From Flavobacterium sp. CBA20B-1 (GTDB lineage: Bacteria > Bacteroidota > Bacteroidia > Flavobacteriales > Flavobacteriaceae), in NCBI RefSeq assembly GCF_028473145.1, contig NZ_CP092370.1:434001-498000 (forward strand): DNA of 64,000 nucleotides, given 5' to 3'. A program made the position numbers and the translations under genes. Positions 54,962-64,000 of this stretch are shown here, piece by piece. The notes beneath the pieces were generated by a model that saw only the letters and a program-made list of their open reading frames with translations, had not been told where the DNA came from and did not search any database. How positions within the stretch are numbered: the stretch's first letter is position 1; each line of letters begins with the position of its first letter.

Positions 54962-55183
54962 ATGGAAAAACTAGTGAACGATTTTAGTTTTGGACTTTTC
55001 TTTTGGCAAATGCTACCAATTGTAATGGTTATTCCATTTGTTTGGGCATGTGTACTTTTAATTAAAAATCAGAAAGAAACTTCTATATCAAAAGCGGTAT
55101 GGGTTGCGGCTTTTTTCTTTGTTCCTATTGTTTCTTCGGTTTTTTATATTGTGAATTTTTATGTGAATCGTAAGAAATATTAA
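54962..55183 (+). CDS. small membrane protein, PLDc_N-like
   Basis: A 73-residue protein with two membrane helices; KAVWVAAFFFVPIVSSVFYI and the Tyr-rich end VNFYVNRKKY match the general pattern of PLDc_N-type membrane segments. No enzyme domain is attached. The last four bases overlap the end of kdtA. The call is by pattern only. Confidence 0.55.
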   Translation: MEKLVNDFSFGLFFWQMLPIVMVIPFVWACVLLIKNQKETSISKAVWVAAFFFVPIVSSVFYIVNFYVNRKKY

Positions 55184-56412
55184 ATATTTCTTTCAATAAA
55201 CTCCATCACAATTTTTGTAGCATTTTTGTTTTTCAGAATAAATTCTTGGTTTTTTTGCCCTAATTCTTTTCTGTAATAATCATCAGAAATCAATCGTTTA
55301 AAAGTTGCGGATAATTCCTCCTTATTGTTCACAACCAAACAACTTCCCAACGCAACTAAATCTTTTGCCTCTTGAAATTTTGAATAATTCGGACCAATAA
55401 CCACAGGTGTTCCATAAGTTGCGGGTTCTAAAATATTGTGCAATCCGGTTTTAAAACCGCCGCCAACATAAGCAATATCGGCATAAGTATAAATCTGCGT
55501 TAAAATACCAATGGTATCAATTATAAAAACATCGGCATCTTTCAAGTCTTCAAATTCATAATTGGTATATCGAACCGTTTTTTTATCAATTTTTGTAAGC
55601 AATCGGAAAATTTCTTCTTCCTTAATATTGTGTGGAGCGATAATAAATTTTGTGTTTATACTATTATTAAGGTAGGGCAGATAGGCAACTTCATCATCAA
55701 TCCACGAACTGCCAATAACAATTGTTGTAGTGTTGTTTTTAAATTCGTCAATAAAATCTAAAGGTTGTACGCGTTCCACAATATGTGCCACTCGGTCAAA
55801 ACGCGTATCGCCGTGCACAGTGCTGTTCGAAAACCCAATGCTTTGCAGCAACTTTTGCGAGGTATCGTTCTGAACAAAAAAATAATCGAAACTTAAAAGG
55901 GCTTTTCTGTAAAAACCGCCGTACCATTTAAAAAACAATTGGCTTTCTCTGAAAATTCCTGAAATCAAATACGTTGGAATGTTTCTGTTTTTTAGTTCGA
56001 ACAAATAATTTGGCCAAAATTCATACTTTATAAAGAATACCATTTTAGGTTGCACAACATCTAAAAAGCGTTTCACGTTGCGCTTTGTATCTAAAGGAAG
56101 ATAAATTGTAACATCTGCAATTTTGTTGTTTTTTCTGATTTCAAAACCAGAAGGCGAGAAAAAAGTCAAAACGATTTTATATTCGGGATATTTCGCTTTA
56201 AATGCTTCCATCACTGGCAAACCTTGTTCGTATTCGCCCAATGATGCCACATGAAACCAAATATAGTTTTGATTTTTATCGATTTGCTTTTTTAAAACAG
56301 TAAACGATTGCTTTCTTCCATCAACAAACAATTTCATTTTCGAACTAAAAAATCTCGAAATAGGTAGTAAAATTGCCGCTAAATTAATGCCTAACTGATA
56401 AAGAAAACCCAT
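55180..56412 (-). CDS. kdtA: 3-deoxy-D-manno-octulosonic acid transferase
   Basis: A 410-residue inner-membrane-associated enzyme that adds Kdo to lipid A. It has the acceptor-side motif IWFHVASLGEYEQGLPVMEA with the catalytic glutamate, then the C-terminal donor-binding half with VIGSSWIDDEVAYLP and YVGGGFKTGLHNILEPATYG. The length suits the family. How many Kdo residues it adds cannot be inferred. It is alone on its strand, between convergent neighbours. Confidence 0.93.
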   Translation of the reverse strand: MGFLYQLGINLAAILLPISRFFSSKMKLFVDGRKQSFTVLKKQIDKNQNYIWFHVASLGEYEQGLPVMEAFKAKYPEYKIVLTFFSPSGFEIRKNNKIADVTIYLPLDTKRNVKRFLDVVQPKMVFFIKYEFWPNYLFELKNRNIPTYLISGIFRESQLFFKWYGGFYRKALLSFDYFFVQNDTSQKLLQSIGFSNSTVHGDTRFDRVAHIVERVQPLDFIDEFKNNTTTIVIGSSWIDDEVAYLPYLNNSINTKFIIAPHNIKEEEIFRLLTKIDKKTVRYTNYEFEDLKDADVFIIDTIGILTQIYTYADIAYVGGGFKTGLHNILEPATYGTPVVIGPNYSKFQEAKDLVALGSCLVVNNKEELSATFKRLISDDYYRKELGQKNQEFILKNKNATKIVMEFIERNI

Positions 56413-56512
56413 GAAACAAATTTAAGCAGTAAAAATACAAATTACCTTTAAATTGCCCTATGAAAAGATTTTAAAGATTGAAATTTCTTACATTTGACTA
56501 AAATTTTGTGAA

Positions 56513-56971
56513 ATGATAAAAAATATCTTTACAACGGAAGGTGTCAACGAAGTGGTAAATCGCATTAATAATTTGCAAAACAACACACCTGCAAAATGGG
56601 GCACTATGAATGTAGCTCAAATGCTGGCGCATTGCAATGTACCGTATGCTTATACTTTTGAACCAGAACAGTTTAAGAAGCCTGGATTTTTTATGAAACT
56701 AATGATGAAAGCTTTTGTAAAAAAAATAGTTACAAGCCCCAAGCCTTATAAACAAAACGAGCGAACTGCACCTGAATTTGTAATTAGCAATGAACGCGAT
56801 TTTGAAACGGAAAAAGTTAAATTAATTAGCAATATTTTAAAAACACAAGAATTAGGCGCGCAGTATTTTGAAGGAAGAGAAAATTTTTCGTTTGGAAAAA
56901 TGACTGCCACCGAATGGAACACGATGTATTTCAAACATTTAGATCATCATTTGCGTCAGTTTGGCGTTTAA
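56513..56971 (+). CDS. DUF1569 (DinB-like) protein
   Basis: A 152-residue protein. The four-helix bundle pattern includes MNVAQMLAHCNVPYAYTF with one histidine and FKHLDHHLRQFGV with others, as in DinB-related metal-binding folds. DUF1569 has no known reaction. It is 12 bases before an SRPBCC gene. Confidence 0.78.
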   Translation: MIKNIFTTEGVNEVVNRINNLQNNTPAKWGTMNVAQMLAHCNVPYAYTFEPEQFKKPGFFMKLMMKAFVKKIVTSPKPYKQNERTAPEFVISNERDFETEKVKLISNILKTQELGAQYFEGRENFSFGKMTATEWNTMYFKHLDHHLRQFGV

Positions 56972-56983
56972 AAATAATAAATT

Positions 56984-57445
56984 ATGGAAAAATTACAGTT
57001 TACAATTGCAATCGAAGCTTCTGCACAAAAAGTGTACGAAAGCATGCTTGGTTTGAACGATAAAAGCACTTACGAAAGCTGGACAGCCGCTTTTAACCCT
57101 ACATCAACTTATGAAGGTAGTTGGGAAAAAGGCAGTAAAATTTTGTTTGTGGGTACCGATGAAAAAGGGGTGAGAGGCGGAATGGTTTCCATGGTGGAAG
57201 AACATATACCCGCAAAATTTGTTTCGGTGCGTCATTACGGTTTTGTACAAGGCGATCAAGAAGTGACCGAAGGCGAATTGGTTGAAAAATGGTCGGGAGG
57301 TCATGAAAATTATACGTTTACGGAAGAAAATGGCATTACAACCGTTACTGTGGATATTGATGTAATCGACGAATATTTAGATTATTTTAAAAAGATTTAT
57401 CCGCAATCATTGCAGTTGTTGAAAGAAACCGTTCATCAACAATAA
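56984..57445 (+). CDS. SRPBCC-family protein
   Basis: A 153-residue START/AHSA1-like protein. It begins KLQFTIAIEASAQKVYESML, a helix-grip first strand, with WTAAFNPTSTYEGSWEKGSK and the C-terminal helix DYFKKIYPQSLQLLKETV. Such proteins bind lipids or other small hydrophobic molecules. It follows the DUF1569 gene closely, so the two may be co-expressed. Confidence 0.82.
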   Translation: MEKLQFTIAIEASAQKVYESMLGLNDKSTYESWTAAFNPTSTYEGSWEKGSKILFVGTDEKGVRGGMVSMVEEHIPAKFVSVRHYGFVQGDQEVTEGELVEKWSGGHENYTFTEENGITTVTVDIDVIDEYLDYFKKIYPQSLQLLKETVHQQ

Positions 57446-57454
57446 CATTTTAAT

Positions 57455-57462
57455 TATCTTTG
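57455..57462 (+). promoter_or_regulatory. -7 box (TATCTTTG) before the DegT gene
   Basis: TATCTTTG fits TAnnTTTG exactly, 23 bases before the ATG at 57485. No clear -33 box is seen. Confidence 0.45.
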
Positions 57463-57484
57463 CAATAAAGCTACTTTAATTAAA

Positions 57485-58615
57485 ATGAAAAAACTACAAA
57501 TGGTTGACTTAAAAAGTCAATACGAACATATAAAAGAAACAGTAAATGCCGGTATTCAGGAAGTGTTGGATACAACAACCTATATTAATGGACCAAAAGT
57601 GCATGAATTTCAAAAGAATTTAGAGCAGTATTTGGGCGTTAAACACGTAATTCCTTGTGCAAACGGAACCGATGCTTTACAAATTGCCATGATGGGTTTG
57701 GGTTTAAAACCGGGCGATGAGGTTATTACTGCCGATTTTACCTTTGCAGCAACGGTAGAAGTGGTTGCTTTGTTGGGCTTAACACCTGTTTTGGTGGATG
57801 TGGAAGAAGATACGATGAACATTTCGGTTGAAGCCATTCAAAAAGCCATTACACCAAAAACCAAAGCCATTGTGCCGGTACATTTGTTTGGGCGTGCGGC
57901 AAATATGGACGCAATTATGGATCTTGCAAAAGAACATAATCTATTTGTTATAGAAGACAATGCGCAGGCAATAGGAGCAAATTACACGGCTGCAAATGGT
58001 ACTAAAACAAAAGCGGGTGCTATTGGGCATGTAGGCGCAACATCGTTTTTTCCTTCTAAAAATTTAGGATGTTATGGCGATGGAGGTGCTATTTTTACTA
58101 ATGACGATGAATTGGCACACACCATTCGCGGAATTGTAAACCACGGAATGTACGAACGTTATCATCACGATGTGGTGGGAGTGAATTCTCGTTTAGATAG
58201 TATTCAGGCAGTAGTTTTAAATGCAAAATTGCCACTTTTAGATACTTATAATAAAGCTCGAAGAAAGGCTGCAAAGGCTTATAACGATGCTTTTTCTGTG
58301 AATGAAAATATCATTACTCCTGCATTTGATATGGAGGGAGACGATCATGTTTTTCACCAATATGTTCTACGCATTACCAACGGAAAGCGCGATGCACTTT
58401 TAACGCATTTACAGGAAAAAGGAATTCCGTGTGCCATTTATTACCCAATTCCGTTGCACAAACAAAAAGCGTATGCCGATGAAAGATATAACGATGCCGA
58501 TTTTCCGGTAACCAATCTATTTGCAGAGCAAGTAATTGCTTTGCCAATGCATACCGAATTAGAAAAAGAACAAATAGATTTTATCACAAAGACCGTTTTA
58601 GAATTTATTCAATAA
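57485..58615 (+). CDS. DegT/DnrJ/EryC1-family aminotransferase
   Basis: A 376-residue PLP enzyme. It has the substrate-side region GTDALQIAMMGLGLKPGDEV, then VIEDNAQAIGANY and TSFFPSKNLGCYGDGGAIF, where the lysine near residue 193 holds PLP. It aminates nucleotide-linked keto-sugars in the synthesis of LPS, O-antigen or other glycans. The nucleotide sugar is unknown. It has its own -7 box; no sugar-biosynthesis neighbours are present. Confidence 0.9.
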   Translation: MKKLQMVDLKSQYEHIKETVNAGIQEVLDTTTYINGPKVHEFQKNLEQYLGVKHVIPCANGTDALQIAMMGLGLKPGDEVITADFTFAATVEVVALLGLTPVLVDVEEDTMNISVEAIQKAITPKTKAIVPVHLFGRAANMDAIMDLAKEHNLFVIEDNAQAIGANYTAANGTKTKAGAIGHVGATSFFPSKNLGCYGDGGAIFTNDDELAHTIRGIVNHGMYERYHHDVVGVNSRLDSIQAVVLNAKLPLLDTYNKARRKAAKAYNDAFSVNENIITPAFDMEGDDHVFHQYVLRITNGKRDALLTHLQEKGIPCAIYYPIPLHKQKAYADERYNDADFPVTNLFAEQVIALPMHTELEKEQIDFITKTVLEFIQ

Positions 58616-58656
58616 GGTATATTAAACATCAATTACTAATTTTAAAAACAAAAAAC

Positions 58657-58986
58657 ATGGGCAAATTTGTTGTAAGTAAAAGAAAAAACGAAGAATTTCA
58701 ATTTAATTTAAAGGCTTCTAATGGTCAAATCATTTTATCGAGCGAAGGCTACACAACCAAAGCAGCTTGTATGAATGGTATTGAATCGGTTAAGAAAAAC
58801 AGCCAAGACGAAACTAAATTTGAAACATTACAAGCAAAAAACGAAAAGTATTATTTCAATTTAAAAGCTACAAATGGACAAATTATTGGTTCAAGCCAAA
58901 TGTATGAGTCAGCTGCAGGATGCCAAAACGGAATTCAATCGGTTATGAATAACGCTCCCGAAGCAGAAGTTGAAGAAGAATTGTAA
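58657..58986 (+). CDS. YegP family protein (two DUF1508 repeats)
   Basis: A 109-residue protein made of two repeats of about 50 residues: FNLKASNGQIILSSEGYT in the first and FNLKATNGQIIGSSQMYE in the second, each followed by a helix with NGI..SV. This is the DUF1508/YegP layout. Function unknown. A hairpin follows the stop. Confidence 0.88.
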   Translation: MGKFVVSKRKNEEFQFNLKASNGQIILSSEGYTTKAACMNGIESVKKNSQDETKFETLQAKNEKYYFNLKATNGQIIGSSQMYESAAGCQNGIQSVMNNAPEAEVEEEL

Positions 58987-58995
58987 AAACTTTTT

Positions 58996-59020
58996 TATGC
59001 AACAGTTTTATTGTTGCATA
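58996..59020 (+). terminator. hairpin after the YegP gene
   Basis: TATGCAACA and TGTTGCATA pair with loop GTTTTAT. The T run after it is weak, so the efficiency is doubtful. Confidence 0.5.
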
Positions 59021-59059
59021 TAAAATGGTTATATTTAATAAATTTAAAAATTAATTGTA

Positions 59060-59260
59060 ATGGGTATTGTAAAAGTAATAGAAGTAATTGCGCAATCAAA
59101 AGTAAGCTTTGATGATGCTGTACAACAAGCAGTGGCAGAAGCATCAAAATCAATCAGAAATATTGATTCTGTTTATGTGAAAGATATGAAATGTCATGTA
59201 AACGATGGTAAAATTACCACCTACGGAGTTATATGTAAAGTATCATTCAGAGTAGAATAA
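59060..59260 (+). CDS. dodecin
   Basis: A 66-residue protein with the dodecin pattern KVIEVIAQSKVSFDDAVQQA and VYVKDMKCHVNDGKITTYGV. Dodecins form hollow dodecamers that bind flavin or CoA in the cytoplasm. The sequence is complete and a terminator follows. Confidence 0.85.
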   Translation: MGIVKVIEVIAQSKVSFDDAVQQAVAEASKSIRNIDSVYVKDMKCHVNDGKITTYGVICKVSFRVE

Positions 59261-59265
59261 ACGAT

Positions 59266-59292
59266 AAAAGTCCTCAATTGAGGGCTTTTTTT
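59266..59292 (+). terminator. terminator after the dodecin gene
   Basis: AAAAGTCCTC pairs with GAGGGCTTTT (one G-T pair) around AATT, followed by more T bases. It sits five bases after the dodecin stop. Confidence 0.8.
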
Positions 59293-59303
59293 ATGAGTTG
59301 TAA

Positions 59304-59897
59304 TTAACTTATATATTCTTCGTAAACTAAAACAATTTGCCATTTCCCATTTATTTTTTTTACGAATAATTTTTTTCCATATCCGCACAAAAAACCGCAA
59401 TTGTGATGATAAAACATAAAGGCTGTGTTTTTTTGTTTGTTGAAGATGGGGAAGCTAATGGCAACGTACGGAAGGTATTTGTTTAGTGATTGATTTAAAC
59501 TATCAAATTGTTGATCCGTTTTAATGTTTGTTAAGTCGTAATCTACCAATGTTATATTATTTATTTTACCTTTTTGATAGTAACTATATTTCAAAGCTTC
59601 TTTTTGATTTTCAATAGCAACTTTGTCAAATTCCCCAAAATATTCTTCTGCATAGCCATAAAAATTATCTCCATCCATTTCCAAATCAAAAAGAAGCGGG
59701 TTGGCAAAATCAATCATATAATCTACAGAATCTTTTTTAAACTCAGGCAGTTCCAAAACAGCATTTATCACTTCGTAAACCAGAGGGTCGTTAATATATT
59801 TTTTTTCCATTTTTGGCGCAGTTTCAACAAGTTCTTTCTTTTTGCAAGAAACGCATATAATTATAATACAACTGATATATAAGAGAACGATTTTCAT
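59304..59897 (-). CDS. putative lipoprotein, unknown function
   Basis: A 197-residue protein with signal KIVLLYISCIIIICVSCKKK; the lipobox CVSC suggests lipidation at about Cys18. The mature part is mixed alpha/beta with YVAISFPIFNKQKNTAFMFY, CGFLCGYGKKLF and a C-terminal KINGKWQIVLVYEEY, which recalls secreted proteins of unknown function. I do not recognise the family. It is a single-gene unit. Confidence 0.6.
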   Translation of the reverse strand: MKIVLLYISCIIIICVSCKKKELVETAPKMEKKYINDPLVYEVINAVLELPEFKKDSVDYMIDFANPLLFDLEMDGDNFYGYAEEYFGEFDKVAIENQKEALKYSYYQKGKINNITLVDYDLTNIKTDQQFDSLNQSLNKYLPYVAISFPIFNKQKNTAFMFYHHNCGFLCGYGKKLFVKKINGKWQIVLVYEEYIS

Positions 59898-60051
59898 AGT
59901 GATAGATGATTTGTTGTGTTTTTATGAAATATAGCGCTAAATTTAATGTTAATTTTGAGTAAATAGTAGTAAATTTATCAATAATTTGGAAAAATTACTG
60001 CTTACAGCGTTATATATTGCTGTATCATTTAAAAGAATATTAAAATTTTCG

Positions 60052-60089
60052 ATAAAAATGCCCCAAAAGTGAAAGACAATTTGGGGTAT
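60052..60089 (-). terminator. hairpin after the MsbA-like gene
   Basis: On the minus strand ATACCCCAAA and TTTGGGGCAT pair (one G-T) and are followed by TTTTAT. It lies about 80 bases after the ABC exporter stop. The remaining bases from 59898 to 60168 hold no gene I can support. Confidence 0.55.
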
Positions 60090-60168
60090 TTATAAGGAGA
60101 TTTGCTATCGCTAACAATCAAAAATTCTATTTAAAATTTTTTTAGCACGTTTTAGTGAAATTGAACAG

Positions 60169-62007
60169 TTAACTATCAAACGATTGTAAGGAAACCAGTT
60201 TAGCGTATGTTCCATTTTTTGCTAAAAGTTCTTCATGTGTGCCTTGTTCGGCAATTTCGCCACGATTCATCACCACAATAACATCGGCTTTTTGAATGGT
60301 TGATAAACGGTGGGCAATTACAACGGAGGTACGGTTTGCCATCATTTTTTCGAGCGCATCTTGAACCAAGCGTTCGCTTTCGGTATCTAATGCCGATGTA
60401 GCTTCGTCTAAAACCATAATTGGTGGATTTTTCAACACCGCACGCGCAATAGAAATACGCTGTTTTTGTCCGCCTGAAAGTTTTCCGCCGCCATCGCCAA
60501 TATTGGTGTTGATTCCTTCCGGTAAATGCTGCACAAACTCAAACGCATTGGCAATTTTTAACGCATCAATTACTTCTTCATCGGTGGCATTTTGTTTTCC
60601 AATTCTAACATTATCAGCAATACTGCCGTTGAACATGATGCTGTCTTGCGTAACCAAACCTAATTGATCGCGCAGAGAAACCAGACGAATATCTTTAATA
60701 TTTGTACCGTCGATTAATAATTCGCCTTGTTCCACATCATAAAAACGCATCAATAAATTGGCAATCGTACTTTTACCAGAACCCGACTGACCAACCAATG
60801 CAACGGTTTTTCCTTTAGGAATTTCAAGATTAAAATTCTTCAATACATCATATTCGCCATTATAAGAAAAAGTGATGTTTCTTAAAGAGATTTTGTCATT
60901 AAATGATTTGAAATCTTTTGATATTTCTGTATCTCGAATTATGTTTGGTGTATCAAGAATTTCAAAAACACGTTCGGCAGCAGCCATACCATTTTTAACT
61001 TGATATGATGCTTTTGAAATGGCTTTTGCCGGCGTTAAAATATTATAAGCTAAACCAATGTAAGCAATAAAATCAGATCCTTTTAAAGAGCCTTCTACTA
61101 AAACCAAATTACCACCGTAAATTAATAAAACACCAATGACCACAATTCCCATGAATTCACTCATTGGAGATGCCAAATTATTTTTTTTAGCAATGGCATT
61201 TGTAAGGTTATACAAACGATTAATTGAATCATTAAAAATTTTAGAAAAATAATTTTCTGCATTGTATCCTTTCACCACTTTTAAGCCGGAAAGCGTTTCT
61301 TCGGTAATCGAAATTAAATACCCGTTTTCTTGTTGTGCTCTGGTTGATTTTGATTTTAAACTTTTTCCGATTACCGAGATAACTAATCCGGAAATAGGTA
61401 TGAAAATGAACACAAAAACAGTTAATTTCCAACTAATAGAAATCATTGCAATTAATGAAAAAACAATGGTTAGAGGCTCTTTTACGATTAATTCTAAAAT
61501 CATAAAAAACGAGTTTTGAACTTCGTTTACATCACCCAACATACGTGCCATTACATCACCTTTTCTTTTTTCAGAATAATAAGAAACGGGTAATGAAATG
61601 ATTTTACTAAACATTTTTTCGCGTAAATCACGAAGTACTCCGTTTTTAAGTTTCGTTAAATTTTGAAGAGCGAAATAATTGGATAAATTTTTAAGTAAAA
61701 AGGTAACTAAAACCAAGCCTACGGTTAGCATTAAGCCGTATTGCACGCCATATTCAATAGAGTACTGATTTACATAGTACGAAATGTATTGTTGCCAGTT
61801 TCCTAAAGCGTCAAAAAAGCCTTTGTATTTGGGAAGCGTTATAATTTGCTTTTTCTTTTCATCGAAAAGAACCGAAAGAACGGGCATAATAAACACCATT
61901 CCTAAAGTTCCAAAAAACGCATATAGCACATTGAACCCAATATTTGCAACAATATTGAATTTATAGTTTTTAGCAAATGGAAATATCTTTTTTAAATTTT
62001 CGTCCAT
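60169..62007 (-). CDS. MsbA-like ABC exporter (ATP-binding/permease)
   Basis: A 612-residue half-transporter from the ATG at 62007, which overlaps the phosphomutase stop (TAATG); an ATG three codons earlier exists. Six membrane helices span about 20-330. The nucleotide-binding domain has Walker A VGQSGSGKSTIANLL, the signature LSGGQKQRISIARAVLKNPP and Walker B IMVLDEATSALD. In Flavobacteria such proteins often flip lipid A-core, so a role with kdtA in LPS export is possible but not shown. Length is normal. Confidence 0.9.
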   Translation of the reverse strand: MDENLKKIFPFAKNYKFNIVANIGFNVLYAFFGTLGMVFIMPVLSVLFDEKKKQIITLPKYKGFFDALGNWQQYISYYVNQYSIEYGVQYGLMLTVGLVLVTFLLKNLSNYFALQNLTKLKNGVLRDLREKMFSKIISLPVSYYSEKRKGDVMARMLGDVNEVQNSFFMILELIVKEPLTIVFSLIAMISISWKLTVFVFIFIPISGLVISVIGKSLKSKSTRAQQENGYLISITEETLSGLKVVKGYNAENYFSKIFNDSINRLYNLTNAIAKKNNLASPMSEFMGIVVIGVLLIYGGNLVLVEGSLKGSDFIAYIGLAYNILTPAKAISKASYQVKNGMAAAERVFEILDTPNIIRDTEISKDFKSFNDKISLRNITFSYNGEYDVLKNFNLEIPKGKTVALVGQSGSGKSTIANLLMRFYDVEQGELLIDGTNIKDIRLVSLRDQLGLVTQDSIMFNGSIADNVRIGKQNATDEEVIDALKIANAFEFVQHLPEGINTNIGDGGGKLSGGQKQRISIARAVLKNPPIMVLDEATSALDTESERLVQDALEKMMANRTSVVIAHRLSTIQKADVIVVMNRGEIAEQGTHEELLAKNGTYAKLVSLQSFDS

Positions 62008-63737
62008 TAATTCCATTTCATATCGTTAATAATGCGTTGAATTTTATCTGCAAGATATTCATCGGCATCTTTTATTTCTTCAACGTTTTCAATTGGTGTG
62101 TTGGTGCTAAAATAGAACTTAATTTTAGGCTCGGTTCCACTTGGTCGTGCACAAATTTTAGAGCCGTCTTCTAAATAATAAATCAACACATTTGATTTTG
62201 GTAAAAACAAAGGCTCGGTTTCGTTTGAAAACAAATTAGTAGCGATTGAACTTTGATAATCTTCTACAAAAACCACACGTTCACCAGCAATTTCTTTCGG
62301 CGGATTGTTGCGTAATTCGGTCATCATTTTTGCGATTTCTTCAGCTCCGTCTTTTCCTTTTTTTGTCAACGAAATTAAATGTTCTTTGTAATAGCCAAAA
62401 TCGGCATATAGGTTTTGTAATTCTTTGTAAACCGATGAACCCGATGCTTTTGCAATAGCCGCAATTTCGCAGATTAATAGGGTAGAAGCCACAGCATCTT
62501 TATCTCGAACGGCATCGCCCACCATGAATCCAAAACTTTCTTCGCCACCACCAATAAATTTTTGGTCAGGAAAATCTTTTATAAATTTCGCTATCCATTT
62601 AAAACCGGTCAATCCCACTTTACAATCCACTTCATAAGCTTCGGCAAGTGCCAAAATCATTGGTGTTGATACAATGGTTGATCCTACGAAATGTTTTTTA
62701 CCTTCTAATTTTCCCTCGCGTTTCCATTGTTCCAATAAAAAGGCAGTCATCACCACCATTGCCTGATTTCCACTTAACAAAGTCATTTTTCCTTCGTTAT
62801 CGCGCACTGCAATTCCCAATCGGTCCGAATCGGGATCGGTTCCTATTACAATATCGGCATTTGTTGCATGTGCCAAATCAAGTGCCATTTGCAACGCTTC
62901 CGGTTCTTCCGGATTGGGCGATTGAACCGTAGGAAAATCTCCGTTTGGTTCAGCCTGTTCCGCCACAATATGCACATCGGTATATCCTGCTTTTTCTAGA
63001 ACATTCGGAATGGCTTTGATCGATGTTCCGTGGAGCGATGTATAAACAATTTTTAAGTCTTTACGAGCATCTTCAGGAAGATTAAAGGTTGCATTTTGTA
63101 TAGATGATTGTGCAAACGCTTCATCGATTTCTGTGCCGATGTATTCAATTAATTCCGGGTTTGCATCAAACAAAATATCTGAATAATCCAAACTGTCAAT
63201 CACCTGAATGATTTCTTTATCTTGCGGTGGAACCAATTGTCCGCCATCTTGCCAATATACCTTGTAACCGTTGTATTCTGGGGGATTGTGCGATGCGGTT
63301 AACACAATTCCTGCATGACAATTTAAGTATCGAACCGCAAAAGACAATTCGGGTGTTGGGCGTAAATCTTCAAACAAAAAAACCTTAATCCCGTTTGCAG
63401 AAAAAACATCTGCAACTATTTTTGCCAATGATTTACTATTGTGGCGGCAGTCATACGCAATGGCTACCTTTATTTGCTCGTTTGGAAAACTTTGTTTTAA
63501 ATATTGTGATAAACCTTGGGTGTTTTTCCCCAAAGTATATTTGTTGATTCGGTTGGTACCAACGCCCATAACGCCTCGCATTCCGCCGGTTCCGAATTCT
63601 AAATTGCGGTAAAAAGCGTCTTCTAATTCTTTTGGCGAAGAGCTTACTAATTCTTTAACTAAGTTTTGTGTTTCTGCATCAAAAGGATCTTGAATCCATT
63701 TATTGCTTTGTTCTAATATGTTTTTTGGGATTTCCAT
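62007..63737 (-). CDS. phosphohexomutase (phosphoglucomutase/phosphomannomutase family)
   Basis: A 576-residue enzyme. The phosphorylated serine lies in LTASHNPPEYNGYKVYW, the metal-binding loop is GTDPDSDRLGIAV, the sugar-binding loop is GGGEESFGF and the phosphate-binding loop is RPSGTEPKIKFYF. It interconverts the 1- and 6-phosphates of hexoses for cell-wall and LPS sugars. Specific substrate unknown. It overlaps the following ABC exporter gene by one base, so they are co-transcribed. Confidence 0.93.
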   Translation of the reverse strand: MEIPKNILEQSNKWIQDPFDAETQNLVKELVSSSPKELEDAFYRNLEFGTGGMRGVMGVGTNRINKYTLGKNTQGLSQYLKQSFPNEQIKVAIAYDCRHNSKSLAKIVADVFSANGIKVFLFEDLRPTPELSFAVRYLNCHAGIVLTASHNPPEYNGYKVYWQDGGQLVPPQDKEIIQVIDSLDYSDILFDANPELIEYIGTEIDEAFAQSSIQNATFNLPEDARKDLKIVYTSLHGTSIKAIPNVLEKAGYTDVHIVAEQAEPNGDFPTVQSPNPEEPEALQMALDLAHATNADIVIGTDPDSDRLGIAVRDNEGKMTLLSGNQAMVVMTAFLLEQWKREGKLEGKKHFVGSTIVSTPMILALAEAYEVDCKVGLTGFKWIAKFIKDFPDQKFIGGGEESFGFMVGDAVRDKDAVASTLLICEIAAIAKASGSSVYKELQNLYADFGYYKEHLISLTKKGKDGAEEIAKMMTELRNNPPKEIAGERVVFVEDYQSSIATNLFSNETEPLFLPKSNVLIYYLEDGSKICARPSGTEPKIKFYFSTNTPIENVEEIKDADEYLADKIQRIINDMKWN

Positions 63738-63753
63738 TTCTTGATAAATTAAA

Positions 63754-64000
63754 TTATAAGTTGCTTTTTGTGGATATTTTATAACGCGGTTCGTTGTTTT
63801 TTGTTCTAAGGATAATTTCTCCTAAGAAACCTGCTAAAAACAATTGTGTGCCTAATATCATGGCGGTAAGCGAAATATAAAACCACGGATTGTTTGCTAC
63901 CAAAACAGCCGGTTCGTGCACAGAAAGCTTGTATAGTTTATAGATGCCGATAAAGGCTGCACTGCAAAAACCAACGATGAACATGATTACGCCCAAAGCT
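63754..64000 (-). CDS. family 2 glycosyltransferase, C-terminal membrane part only
   Basis: Only the last 81 residues are inside the window and the start lies beyond the right edge. It has two hydrophobic segments (MFIVGFCSAAFIGIYKLY and FYISLTAMILGTQLFLAGFLG) and ends IILRTKNNEPRYKISTKSNL. This matches the two C-terminal helices of DPM1/GtrB-type family 2 glycosyltransferases that transfer sugars to undecaprenyl phosphate. It reads into the phosphomutase gene and is probably part of that operon. Confidence 0.7.
   Translation of the reverse strand, partial: ALGVIMFIVGFCSAAFIGIYKLYKLSVHEPAVLVANNPWFYISLTAMILGTQLFLAGFLGEIILRTKNNEPRYKISTKSNL

Overview
This window comes from an AT-rich Bacteroidota genome, almost certainly a member of the Flavobacteriia. 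The evidence is six GLPGLI-family proteins, DUF6452/DUF6048 and DUF5686 proteins, an S46 dipeptidyl-peptidase, methylmalonyl-CoA epimerase, a RAYT transposase with its palindromic repeats, and Bacteroidetes-type -7 boxes (TAnnTTTG) before several genes. I cannot fix the genus. No rRNA, CRISPR array or integrase was seen; there is one tRNA gene.

Layout. 0-3.7 kb: a cut-off family 9 glycosyltransferase, a small membrane protein and a Nudix hydrolase on the minus strand; then a SatD-type regulator behind three evenly spaced operator-like repeats, a DUF3307 membrane gene broken by an in-frame TGA, an MmcQ/YjbR gene and a decayed outer-membrane barrel gene. 3.7-8.9 kb: a minus-strand ion-homeostasis operon (nhaA, DUF389, trkH, trkA), with exactly 11 bases between each pair. 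9-11.7 kb: a J-domain membrane protein, DUF6048 and DUF6452. 11.9-20.9 kb: a plus-strand array of six secreted GLPGLI proteins alternating with a family of small exported two-cysteine proteins, ending in a large TonB-receptor-like barrel. It has clear duplication and deletion scars and is the best candidate for an undescribed system. 20.9-23.5 kb: rlmD and a thioredoxin-fold protein without its cysteines.

23.6-39.4 kb is a defence island. It holds a type III restriction subunit with two stop codons, a RAYT element with its palindromes, a low-complexity GATC-rich tract, an apparently intact mod methyltransferase, two overlapping DUF262 (GmrSD-like) genes, a PLD/SNF2 helicase with a one-base frameshift, a DUF4391 gene, and fragments of at least two further genes that stop just before a tRNA(CAU) gene. 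Methylation may remain while the type III nuclease is off; the DUF262 pair looks intact and lies behind its own terminator.

39.6-64 kb is ordinary chromosome: mce, rbfA, an FtsX-type permease, ppa, a DUF5686 barrel, pdhB, mutL with altered endonuclease motifs, a rhomboid pair of which the first lacks the catalytic serine, an EEP-family protein, a Thr/Glu-rich lipoprotein, an S46 peptidase, kdtA, a DegT aminotransferase, YegP, dodecin, an MsbA-like ABC exporter, a phosphohexomutase, and the end of a family 2 glycosyltransferase.

Several genes carry single lesions. Some may be real decay and some may be assembly errors; the helicase frameshift, which looks like one missing A, is the most suspicious.
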